Source of the DNA: an uncultured Lachnospiraceae bacterium
GTDB taxonomy: Bacteria > Bacillota > Clostridia > Lachnospirales > Lachnospiraceae
DNA: 19,368 bases
Assembly: GCA_902489925.1 (NCBI GenBank)
Contig: CABUBX010000026.1
Span: 1-19,368, forward strand
Direction of reading: 5' to 3'
In this document: one piece after another, positions 8,422-15,812 of the stretch
Numbering within the stretch: position 1 is the stretch's first letter
How the letters are laid out: the number at the start of each line of letters is the position of its first letter
Translations under genes and position numbers: made by a program
Notes under the pieces: model-generated
What the model was told of the DNA's origin: nothing
Database searches by the model: none
Seen by the model: only the letters and a program-made list of their open reading frames with translations

Positions 8422-8453
8422 GTCGGTTTTTAGTGATATTTTTTAAAAACGAC
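8422..8453 (+). other. Hairpin at the extreme 5' end of the oligoendopeptidase mRNA
   Basis: GTCGGTTTTTA (8422-8432) pairs with TAAAAACGAC (8444-8453), giving 10 base pairs with a single bulged G and an 11-base loop. It begins at about the predicted transcription start and has no following T tract. It is more likely a 5' stabilising stem than a terminator, though it could also lie in readthrough transcripts from radA. Confidence 0.5.
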
Positions 8454-8508
8454 GCTTTAAACTGATAAAACTACACAGTGAAATATAACTAAATTATGGA
8501 GGTGCTGT

Positions 8509-10185
8509 ATGAAGTTTTCACAGATGCCATATGAGCGTGCGGATTTAAAGGCCGCAGGGCAGAAGATTGCCGAGCTTGCAAAGGAACTTAAAGCGGCAAA
8601 AAGCGGAGAGGAACAGTTTGAAATTCACAAGAAGTATTATGAGCTTTGCAATAAGGTCAATACGATGTCAACGATAGCCCAGATTCGCCATGATATTGAT
8701 ATGACAGATGAATTTTATGATGGTGAGCAGGAGTATTACGACAGAGAGCTTCCTGTTTACATGAATTGTCAAAATAATTATAAAAAGGTGCTTTTTGAAT
8801 CACCGTACAGGGATTATCTTGAAGAAAAGATTGGCAAGGTTGCCTTTAAAAATATGGAGTTGGAGATTAAAGGCGAGGACGAGTGTATTATCGGTCTGCG
8901 TCAGGAGGAATTTGCGCTTTGTACAAAGTATTCTAAGCTGATTGCAAAGGCAGAGATTGAATTTAACGGCGAAAAGTTAAACATTTCACTGCTTCGCAAG
9001 TATTTGATTGCCGATGACAGAGAAGCGAGAAAGGCTGCATGGGAAAAACTCAGCGAATATTTCCAGAGTGTTACGGGTGAGATCGATGAGATTTATGATG
9101 CACTTGTAAAAAATAGAACAGCTCAGGCAAAGGCACTTGGCTATGAGACATTTACAGAACTTGGTTATATCCGGATGAAGCGTAATTGTTATGACAGAGC
9201 TATGGTTGAAAACTTCCGAGAGCAGGTTAAAAAGGACTTTGTGCCGTTTGCAGAAGAACTGCATGAACGCAGAAGAAAGCGTCTTGGAATTGATCATCTT
9301 TATTATTATGATAACGAAGTTTACTTCCAAAACGGAAATCCGGCACCGGTAAAAGGTCCGGAGGATATTTTGCTTGCGGGACAGCAGATGTATGCCGAGC
9401 TTTCACCTGAGACAAAAGAGTTTTTTGATTTTATGAAAGAAAATGAGCTTTTTGATGTCCTTGGAAGAAAGACAAAGCGTGCCGGCGGCTATATGACATT
9501 TTTGCCGGATTATAAAGCACCGTTTATTTTTGCGAATTTTAACGGCACAAGCGGTGATGTGGATGTCATCACACATGAGTGCGGCCATGCGTTCCAAGGC
9601 TTTGTCAGCAGAGATGAAGAAATTTTAGAACGCAATGATATCGGCATGGAAACTGCTGAAATTCATTCAATGTCGATGGAATATTTCACTTACGGATGGA
9701 TGGAGAAGTTTTTTGGAGACAGAAGTGCAGACTACCTTCAGATGCATCTTGAAGACAGTGCAGCCTTTGTGCCGTATGGTTGTATGGTTGATGAGTTCCA
9801 GCACATTGTTTATGAAAATCCGGATATGACACCGGCAGAACGAAAAGAAGCATGGGCAAAGCTTGAGAAGGTTTATAAGCCGCATCTTGACTATTGCGGT
9901 GATGTGTATTTTGGCAACGGCGGTTTCTGGCAGAAGCAGCATCATATTTTTGATTTGCCTTTCTACTATATTGATTATTGTCTAGCATCCATCTGCGCAA
10001 TGCAGTATAAGGTCAAAATGGATGAGGATTATAAGGCTGCATGGGAAAGCTACTTAAAACTTTGCAAGCTTTCGGCTTCAGATTTTTATACAAATATGCT
10101 TAAAGAAGTCGGCCTTGACAGTCCGTTTGAGGATGGCTGCATCAGCCGTATCGTCTCTGCGCTCAGAGAAAAAACCGGTGTGTGA
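8509..10185 (+). CDS. M3-family oligoendopeptidase (zinc metallopeptidase)
   Basis: 558-residue cytoplasmic zinc peptidase of family M3 (PepF / thimet oligopeptidase-like) that cleaves short peptides. The zinc site is HECGH (356-360), with E357 catalytic. E384, in TAEIHSMSMEYF 24 residues later, is in the position of the third zinc ligand. The C-terminal YYIDYCLASICAMQ is typical of the substrate-binding part in this family. There is no signal peptide. The start follows GGAGG (8498-8502) and a clear promoter at 8389. The length fits the roughly 560-residue clostridial group rather than the 600-residue PepF group. The peptide ABC transporter starting 770 bases downstream makes a role in using imported peptides plausible. 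The next gene begins 5 bases after its stop. Confidence 0.95.
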   Translation: MKFSQMPYERADLKAAGQKIAELAKELKAAKSGEEQFEIHKKYYELCNKVNTMSTIAQIRHDIDMTDEFYDGEQEYYDRELPVYMNCQNNYKKVLFESPYRDYLEEKIGKVAFKNMELEIKGEDECIIGLRQEEFALCTKYSKLIAKAEIEFNGEKLNISLLRKYLIADDREARKAAWEKLSEYFQSVTGEIDEIYDALVKNRTAQAKALGYETFTELGYIRMKRNCYDRAMVENFREQVKKDFVPFAEELHERRRKRLGIDHLYYYDNEVYFQNGNPAPVKGPEDILLAGQQMYAELSPETKEFFDFMKENELFDVLGRKTKRAGGYMTFLPDYKAPFIFANFNGTSGDVDVITHECGHAFQGFVSRDEEILERNDIGMETAEIHSMSMEYFTYGWMEKFFGDRSADYLQMHLEDSAAFVPYGCMVDEFQHIVYENPDMTPAERKEAWAKLEKVYKPHLDYCGDVYFGNGGFWQKQHHIFDLPFYYIDYCLASICAMQYKVKMDEDYKAAWESYLKLCKLSASDFYTNMLKEVGLDSPFEDGCISRIVSALREKTGV

Positions 10186-10190
10186 TTTGT

Positions 10191-10790
10191 ATGAAGAAAT
10201 ACTATAAGGATTACGAGCCGGACTCAAAGGTACTTGACAACGGAAAAGTTGTCAAAAGTGTTGTCTATAAGGGAGAATATTACCGATACGAGGGAAGCTT
10301 TGAAAATTTCAAAAAGCAGTTTAACAGATTGCTTGCAATGACAGTCATATATACACTGTTGTTTGTGGCGGCGGCTTTTGTAAATTCTCCGGGAAGCAGA
10401 AACTTTTTAGTTTATTTTTCTTATTTCGGAAGCTTTTTACCTATGGCTTATCTGTGGACAGCACTCTTTGGCAGGATAACATTACTATATAATAGTAGAA
10501 ACAGCACAGCCTGCGAGCAGTATGATAAGCTGGAATTTGCAAGATATGAGAGGACATATTGCAGAATTAAAAGATGCACTGTGGCAATGATTGTTTTGCT
10601 TACGATTGCTGCGATATCCAGCCTTGTACTTATATTTATGCATATCGGCAAGGCGGGCTTTTGGCAGGAGGTCGTGTTTTTTGCAGGTGCGATTCTCTTG
10701 ATTCTTGTTGCTAATATGATAAGAAAAGAGAATTTGCGTGTATCGTGCACAAAAATTGCGAATAAATCTGCAATAGAAACAAATGAATAA
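10191..10790 (+). CDS. Four-helix integral membrane protein of unknown function
   Basis: 199 residues, not recognised. Four hydrophobic segments are visible: LLAMTVIYTLLFVAAAFV, FLVYFSYFGSFLPMAYLW, AMIVLLTIAAISSLVLIF and VVFFAGAILLILVANMI. They lie between a charged, tyrosine-rich N-terminal tail of about 45 residues and a short basic C-terminus. The ATG at 10191 is preferred; a GTG at 10182 that overlaps the peptidase stop codon would add three residues. Neither has a strong ribosome binding site, which suggests coupling to the upstream peptidase. It shares the peptidase promoter and ends 90 bases before the -35 box of the peptide transporter. It has no lipobox, catalytic motif or transporter signature. 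Confidence 0.8.
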   Translation: MKKYYKDYEPDSKVLDNGKVVKSVVYKGEYYRYEGSFENFKKQFNRLLAMTVIYTLLFVAAAFVNSPGSRNFLVYFSYFGSFLPMAYLWTALFGRITLLYNSRNSTACEQYDKLEFARYERTYCRIKRCTVAMIVLLTIAAISSLVLIFMHIGKAGFWQEVVFFAGAILLILVANMIRKENLRVSCTKIANKSAIETNE

Positions 10791-10808
10791 ATATACCAAA
10801 AATATTTG

Positions 10809-10886
10809 CGTCAAAGCATTGATTTTGTTGAGTTGTGCAAAAGTTTTTCAAAAAAATTATGGCAAAAAGACAGATATGCTTTGACG
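10809..10886. repeat. 11-bp perfect inverted repeat upstream of, and overlapping, the opp promoter
   Basis: CGTCAAAGCAT (10809-10819) and ATGCTTTGACG (10876-10886) are exact reverse complements separated by 56 bases. The right arm includes the whole -35 hexamer TTGACG. The large loop and the lack of a T tract argue against a terminator. A pair of regulator half-sites acting on the promoter is more likely. Confidence 0.55.
10843..10857. promoter_or_regulatory. Possible CodY-type box upstream of opp
   Basis: GTTTTTCAAAAAAAT matches 11 of 15 positions of the CodY consensus AATTTTCWGAAAATT. CodY represses peptide-uptake operons in many Firmicutes, so the context fits. In a stretch this AT-rich such a match may be chance, or this may be an UP element for the promoter. 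Confidence 0.22.
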
Positions 10887-10910
10887 AGTGCTATATCAAT
10901 GTGTTATAAT
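10881..10910 (+). promoter_or_regulatory. Strong sigma-A promoter of the peptide transporter operon
   Basis: TTGACG (10881-10886), an 18-base spacer, and TATAAT (10905-10910) preceded by TG at 10902-10903, which makes an extended -10. The A-rich tracts at 10838-10870 could act as an UP element. Transcription should start near 10917, giving a leader of about 40 bases with AGGAGG at 10942-10947. Confidence 0.87.
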
Positions 10911-10955
10911 AGCAAAGTATTTTATACACAAAATTAGAAGTAGGAGGAGAACACT

Positions 10956-12914
10956 ATGAAAACTTCAAAAAAAGTGATGGCACTTTTGCTTTCAGCCGCA
11001 ATGTGTACAGGCGCACTTGCAGCATGTGGTAAGAGCGATGCACCATCTCCTCAGTCTGATGCACAGACTGGATCTGCAGGTTCCGAGACAGCAGCTCAGG
11101 AGTCTACAGAAAAGAAAGCTGATGAAAACACACCATTAGTTGTTGGTACTGCAGAACTCAGCGAAAAATTCTCAACAGTTTTCTCAGAAACTGATTATGA
11201 CCGTAAGATCGCTGAATTGACAAGTATTTCCTTACTTGCAACAGATCGTTCAGGTCAGCCGATTTTAAAGGGTATCGAAGGTACAACATCTGAGTACAAC
11301 GGTACAGAGTATACTTACCATACAATTTATGACTGGGATATCCAGAAAGAAGATTCAGGTAAGACAACTTATACAGTTAAGATCAGAGATGACATTAAGT
11401 TCTCAGACGGTGAGCCGATGACAGCAGATGATATCATTTTCTCAATGTATGTATGTGTAGACCCAAGCTTCACAGGCGGTGCAACATTAAATACACAGCC
11501 AATCACAGGTCTTGAAGACTATATGAAGGGTGACGCAACACATGTTGAGGGTATCAAAAAGATCGATGATTATACAGTATCTGTAACAACAGATTCTTTT
11601 GATGTAACAACAATCTACCAGTTAGGTGTTCCTGTAATGCCACTTCATTACTACGGTGATAAGGCTGCTTACGATTACGAGAACGATAAGTTTGGTTTCC
11701 CTAAGGGTGACCTTTCAAGTGTAGAAGCTAAGAATGATAAGCCTATGGGCGCTGGTCCTTATAAGTTTGTGAAATTCGAGAAAAAGGTTGTAAGCTTTGA
11801 AGCGAATGAAAACTTCTGGCAGGGCGAGCCTAAGACAAAGTATCTTCAGTACAAAGAAGTACAGGATTCTGATAAGGTAACAGGTGTTGAGCAGGGTACA
11901 ATCGATATCTCTGATCCATCAGGTTCTAAGCAGACTGTTGAGCAGGTTGGAAAAATCAACGGTAATGATGATGTTAACGGCGATGTTATCACAACATCAA
12001 GAGTACTTAACTTAGGTTATGGTTTCATCGGTATTAATGCAGAGACAGTTAAAGTTGGCGATGCTGCGGATTCAGATGCTTCTAAAAATTTAAGAAAAGG
12101 TTTAGCAACTGTTTTGGCTGTATACAGAGATGCTTCTATTGATACTTACTACGGCGACGCTGCAGAAGTTATCAACTATCCGATTTCAAACACATCATGG
12201 GCAGCACCACAGAAATCTGATGCAGATTACAACGTAGCTTTCTCTAAAGATGTAGAAGGCAACCCAATCTACACAGATGGTATGTCTCAGGAAGATAAGG
12301 AAGCAGCAGCTAAAGAAGCAGCTTTAGGCTACTTTGAAGCAGCAGGCTACACTGTTGAAGGCGGCAAGATTACAGCAGCACCTGAAGGCGCTAAGATGAG
12401 CTACGAAATTATCATCGGTGCTGATGGTAAGGGTGATCATCCGGCATTCCAGGTGTTAACAGATGCAAAGACAGCTCTTGAAGAAATTGGTATGACATTA
12501 AATATCAATGACCCATCTGACCCTAACGTTATGTGGGATAAGAACAATGCAGGTACACAGGAAATGTGGTGTGCAGCTTGGGCAGCAACACCGGACCCAG
12601 ATATGACACAGTTATACAACAGCGGCAACATCCCTGGACAGGGTGGTACAGACAGCAACTACTACCACATCAAAGATGCAGATCTTGATGAGTTGATTGC
12701 CGATGCCCGTATCGCTGACGATAATACATACAGAAAGTCAGCTTACAAAGAATGTATGGAAATCATCCTTGACTGGGCAATTGAAATCCCTGTTTACCAG
12801 AGAGAGAACTTTGTAATTTACAGTACAGAGCGTGTCAACGTTGATACAGTAACTAAAGACCAGACACCGTTCTATAGCTGGTTTGACGAGATTTATAATA
12901 TTGAATTAAACTAA
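10956..12914 (+). CDS. oppA: Oligopeptide ABC transporter substrate-binding lipoprotein
   Basis: 652-residue extracytoplasmic peptide-binding protein of SBP family 5, anchored to the outer face of the membrane. The signal peptide MKTSKKVMALLLSAAM is followed by lipobox L21-A22-A23-C24. A Ser/Thr/Gln/Glu-rich linker runs to about residue 50. The body has family hallmarks such as YTVKIRDDIKFSDGEPMTAD and the hinge region MGAGPYKFVKFE. AGGAGG (10942-10947) precedes the ATG. Codon use is more uniform and richer in ACA, GGT and CAG than in the upstream genes, consistent with high expression. It heads an operon with both permeases and both ATPases. Peptide specificity (oligo- versus dipeptide) cannot be read from the sequence, and nickel or other SBP-5 ligands are less likely. 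Confidence 0.95.
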   Translation: MKTSKKVMALLLSAAMCTGALAACGKSDAPSPQSDAQTGSAGSETAAQESTEKKADENTPLVVGTAELSEKFSTVFSETDYDRKIAELTSISLLATDRSGQPILKGIEGTTSEYNGTEYTYHTIYDWDIQKEDSGKTTYTVKIRDDIKFSDGEPMTADDIIFSMYVCVDPSFTGGATLNTQPITGLEDYMKGDATHVEGIKKIDDYTVSVTTDSFDVTTIYQLGVPVMPLHYYGDKAAYDYENDKFGFPKGDLSSVEAKNDKPMGAGPYKFVKFEKKVVSFEANENFWQGEPKTKYLQYKEVQDSDKVTGVEQGTIDISDPSGSKQTVEQVGKINGNDDVNGDVITTSRVLNLGYGFIGINAETVKVGDAADSDASKNLRKGLATVLAVYRDASIDTYYGDAAEVINYPISNTSWAAPQKSDADYNVAFSKDVEGNPIYTDGMSQEDKEAAAKEAALGYFEAAGYTVEGGKITAAPEGAKMSYEIIIGADGKGDHPAFQVLTDAKTALEEIGMTLNINDPSDPNVMWDKNNAGTQEMWCAAWAATPDPDMTQLYNSGNIPGQGGTDSNYYHIKDADLDELIADARIADDNTYRKSAYKECMEIILDWAIEIPVYQRENFVIYSTERVNVDTVTKDQTPFYSWFDEIYNIELN

Positions 12915-12931
12915 TTACTGACTGATTCAAG

Positions 12932-12960
12932 GCCGACCCTGTCAAAATGGCAGGGCCGGC
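12932..12960 (+). other. Stable intercistronic hairpin between oppA and oppB
   Basis: GCCGACCCTG (12932-12941) pairs with CAGGGCCGGC (12951-12960) with one A-C mismatch and a 9-base loop. No T tract follows, so it is not a standard terminator. Such hairpins commonly protect the 3' end of a binding-protein message and lower downstream expression. A second small hairpin (12975-12992, GACTGTA with TACAGGTC, one bulge) lies before the oppB ribosome binding site. Confidence 0.6.
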
Positions 12961-13020
12961 TATTGATAGTCGAAGACTGTAATATACAGGTCGAATGAGG
13001 TATGATGGGAGAGAAACACA

Positions 13021-14025
13021 ATGCGCGATAACAAAATGCTGAAATTTGTAGTTAAGAGGGTACTGCTGAGCATTGTCATCTTATTTTTCGTTGCGATGAT
13101 TATTTACGGAATTATGAGATGTATGCCAACCTCTTTTGTTGAAAATATGGCAAGACAAAAAGCTTCTCGCCCGGGCAGTAACAGCTCATATCAGGAGTGG
13201 CTTGACAAGCTTAACGCCATATATCATATGGACGGTAATCCGGTCACAGGTTTCTTTAGCTGGCTTGGACAGGCGGTTACAGGAAACTTTGGAGAATCAT
13301 GGGTATATAATATCCCTGTAACAGAAAAATTCACACGCGTCATCGGCTATTCATTTGCTTTAGGCGCTGTATCATTTATACTGCAGATGGGCATCGCTAT
13401 TCCTCTTGGTATTTTAGCGGCAAGAAAGCAGTACAGCAAGGCAGACTATGCAATATCTGTATTTGCCTTACTCGGTATTTCATTACCGACATTCTTTTTG
13501 GCAACCCTTTTAAAATGGGTATTTTCAATTAAGCTGGGATGGTTTGATTTGTTCGGTATGGTTGACCGTATGCATCAGACTATGACTCCGGTTCAACAGT
13601 TTTTTGACATTGTAAAACATTTCGTGCTTCCTACAGTGACACTGACGTTGGTCAGCGTTGGTTCAGTGATGCGTTATACACGTACAAATATGCTGGAAGT
13701 ATTAAATTCAGATTTTATTAGGACAGCAAGGGCTAAGGGCCTTTCAGAAAGCCGTGTAATCAATTATCACGCTTTCAGAAATACATTAATTCCGATTGTA
13801 ACTATTATCGGAGGTTCATTGCCGGGACTTTTTGCAGGTGCTCAGATCACTGAGACACTTTTCCAGATTGAGGGTATCGGTTATGTATCTTACTCAGCAA
13901 TGATAAAGGGAGATATTCCTTTCTCTATGTTCTATATGTTATTTATGGCAATATTGACACTTTTAGGAACGTTGATTGCAGATATTTTATACGCAGTTGT
14001 CGATCCGCGTGTCAGAGTAAACTAG
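13021..14025 (+). CDS. oppB: Oligopeptide ABC transporter permease, OppB type
   Basis: 334-residue inner-membrane permease with six predicted helices, forming half of the translocation channel with the OppC-type subunit. TM1 is at about residues 9-36, followed by the long external loop typical of OppB/DppB. The cytoplasmic EAA coupling loop begins at R234 (ARAKGLSESRVINYHAFRNT) and would contact an ATPase subunit. The ending VDPRVRVN matches the family's usual 'DPR' C-terminus. GGGAGAG (13007-13013) precedes the ATG by 7 bases. It lies 106 bases after oppA, across the hairpin at 12932, and 17 bases before oppC. Length is normal for the family. Confidence 0.95.
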   Translation: MRDNKMLKFVVKRVLLSIVILFFVAMIIYGIMRCMPTSFVENMARQKASRPGSNSSYQEWLDKLNAIYHMDGNPVTGFFSWLGQAVTGNFGESWVYNIPVTEKFTRVIGYSFALGAVSFILQMGIAIPLGILAARKQYSKADYAISVFALLGISLPTFFLATLLKWVFSIKLGWFDLFGMVDRMHQTMTPVQQFFDIVKHFVLPTVTLTLVSVGSVMRYTRTNMLEVLNSDFIRTARAKGLSESRVINYHAFRNTLIPIVTIIGGSLPGLFAGAQITETLFQIEGIGYVSYSAMIKGDIPFSMFYMLFMAILTLLGTLIADILYAVVDPRVRVN

Positions 14026-14042
14026 AGGGAGGTATGTGAAAA

Positions 14043-15803
14043 ATGAATAATCGTGATAATCATCAGAACAAAGATGACAGTCATTTGAATATAGACACGA
14101 ACGGTAAAAACAGCGAAGTGACTGCTCTTGACGACGAGCGCCGTGTTAAGAATCTGTCGCCGGGAATGCTTGTTATGAAGCGTTTTATGCGTAACAGACT
14201 TGCCGTTGTCGGCGTCATTATCATCGTGACCATGTTCCTCTTTTCTTTTATCGGTGCATGGATTTCACCGTACGGTGAGACGGAAACCTTTGGTACTTAT
14301 GAAGAAATGAAAAAGGAATATGCCGGTGTTAAAACAAATGATGAATACCAGTATTTGAATGCACCAGATGCAGAGCTTCCTGCAGTTGCAAAGACAAAGA
14401 TGATTCTTGCCATTACAAAGGGTGATTCATCATTTGAAGCAAAAGGTGTAACTTATGACCTTTTAAAAGAAGGTAATGCTTTTTATCGTGTCGGCACAAA
14501 AACACAGGCCGGTACATTTACAGTGAAAGAAGATAAAGTTTCAGGCGTGTCTGCAGATGTAGCATCAGCACTTGAGACCGCTGTGAAGGATGGTGTTGTA
14601 AGCTTTGAAGTAGGCGATACAGCATATTATTATGAACTTGACGGTGAAAATGGTGTACTTTACACAATTGATCCGATTACAGTTGCAACAAAACTTATTT
14701 TTACAACTGTGTCTGCGGATACAAAGCTGGGTTATGAATTTAAGTTTAATGCCGAGCGTGCATTAAACGGTACAGCAGATAGTTTTATCGCAGGCGGCAA
14801 AACTTATAAGATCGAACGTGTTGAAGGTGAGGAAAGTGTCGCAGGCGTTTTCTATGATGAGAGCGGTGCTGAGTATGCCGGTGCATCACGTTTTACGATG
14901 AACGCAACAGGTGAGGGCGTGTTCCTTACAGGTGAATTCAGAACAGCTGCAGAAGCAGCAATCGAAGACGGACAGTCAGAATTCCAGTTTACAGATGATA
15001 ACGGCGAGGAAGCAACTTACTATGTGACTCGCGATGACAATCAGTGGCTGATTAAAAAATCTATTCCAACATATGTGAATACAACTTATGAAAGTCCATC
15101 CGGTGCCCATATTTTAGGTACAGATGGCAATGGTATGGATATGCTGACACGTTTAATGTACGGTGGTCGTATTTCATTAATGGTTGGTTTTATCGTTGTA
15201 TTTGCAGAAGTTATCATCGGTGTTGTCCTCGGCGGTGTTGCCGGTTATTTCGGCGGCTGGGTAGACAACCTGATTATGCGTCTTGTTGATATTTTTAACT
15301 GTATCCCGGCACTTCCATTGTTTATTATTGTGGGTTCCATTTTTGACTTCCTGCAGTTGGATCCAATGATTCGAGTATTTGCCCTGATGCTTATTTTATC
15401 CCTCGTACAGTGGCCTGCATTTGCACGTCTTGTCAGAGGTCAGATTCTCTCTTTAAGAGAACAGGAATTTATGATTGCAACTGAGGCAACAGGAATCAGT
15501 GTGCGCAGAAGAATTTTTGTTCACTTAATTCCAAACGTAATGCCTCAGGTTATCGTTATGGCAACAATGAGTCTTGGTTCAACAATCCTTTTTGAGGCAA
15601 CATTGAGCTTCCTCGGTCTCGGAGTGAAGTATCCTTTAGCTTCATGGGGATACATTATTAATGCGGTTAATGACGTTTACGTTTTGACAAATTACTGGTT
15701 TGCATGGATTCCGGCAGGTATCTTAATTGTTCTTACTGTGCTTGGTTTCAACTTTATCGGTGATGGTCTTCGTGATGCCTTTGACCCTAAGATGAAACGG
15801 TAG
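14043..15803 (+). CDS. oppC: Oligopeptide ABC transporter permease, OppC type, with large extracytoplasmic repeat insert
   Basis: 586 residues against about 300-345 for a usual OppC. A 45-residue polar cytoplasmic tail leads into TM1 (about 53-74) and the family motif ending ISPYG. An insert then runs from about 79 to 345. The normal protein resumes with HILGTDGNGMDML (from H356) and five more helices. The EAA loop begins near E473 (EATGISVRRRIFVHLIPN), and the family motif ATLSFLGLGV follows. The insert appears to hold four degenerate repeats starting near residues 117, 173, 235 and 299. Each has an Ala-rich helix, then G-x-x-(S)-F, a short turn, and an aromatic strand (for example SFEAKGVTYDLL and SFEVGDTAYYYEL). 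With TM1 oriented as in OppC the insert faces outside, near the binding lipoprotein. AGGGAGG (14026-14032) precedes the ATG. The fold of the insert is unknown to me. Confidence 0.93.
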   Translation: MNNRDNHQNKDDSHLNIDTNGKNSEVTALDDERRVKNLSPGMLVMKRFMRNRLAVVGVIIIVTMFLFSFIGAWISPYGETETFGTYEEMKKEYAGVKTNDEYQYLNAPDAELPAVAKTKMILAITKGDSSFEAKGVTYDLLKEGNAFYRVGTKTQAGTFTVKEDKVSGVSADVASALETAVKDGVVSFEVGDTAYYYELDGENGVLYTIDPITVATKLIFTTVSADTKLGYEFKFNAERALNGTADSFIAGGKTYKIERVEGEESVAGVFYDESGAEYAGASRFTMNATGEGVFLTGEFRTAAEAAIEDGQSEFQFTDDNGEEATYYVTRDDNQWLIKKSIPTYVNTTYESPSGAHILGTDGNGMDMLTRLMYGGRISLMVGFIVVFAEVIIGVVLGGVAGYFGGWVDNLIMRLVDIFNCIPALPLFIIVGSIFDFLQLDPMIRVFALMLILSLVQWPAFARLVRGQILSLREQEFMIATEATGISVRRRIFVHLIPNVMPQVIVMATMSLGSTILFEATLSFLGLGVKYPLASWGYIINAVNDVYVLTNYWFAWIPAGILIVLTVLGFNFIGDGLRDAFDPKMKR

Positions 15804-15812
15804 GTGAGAACA

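Noticed and set aside
10809..10886. The 11-bp inverted repeat as a terminator of the upstream operon
   Set aside because: The loop would be 56 bases, no T tract follows, and the right arm contains the -35 box of the opp promoter.
12932..12960. Hairpin after oppA as a full terminator
   Set aside because: No T run follows and no promoter is visible before oppB, so transcription must continue into the permease genes.
14043..15803. OppC-type gene as an artificial fusion or frameshift product
   Set aside because: The frame is continuous, codon use is even across the insert, and the insert lies exactly in an external loop between TM1 and the conserved HxLGTD motif, so it looks like a real domain insertion.
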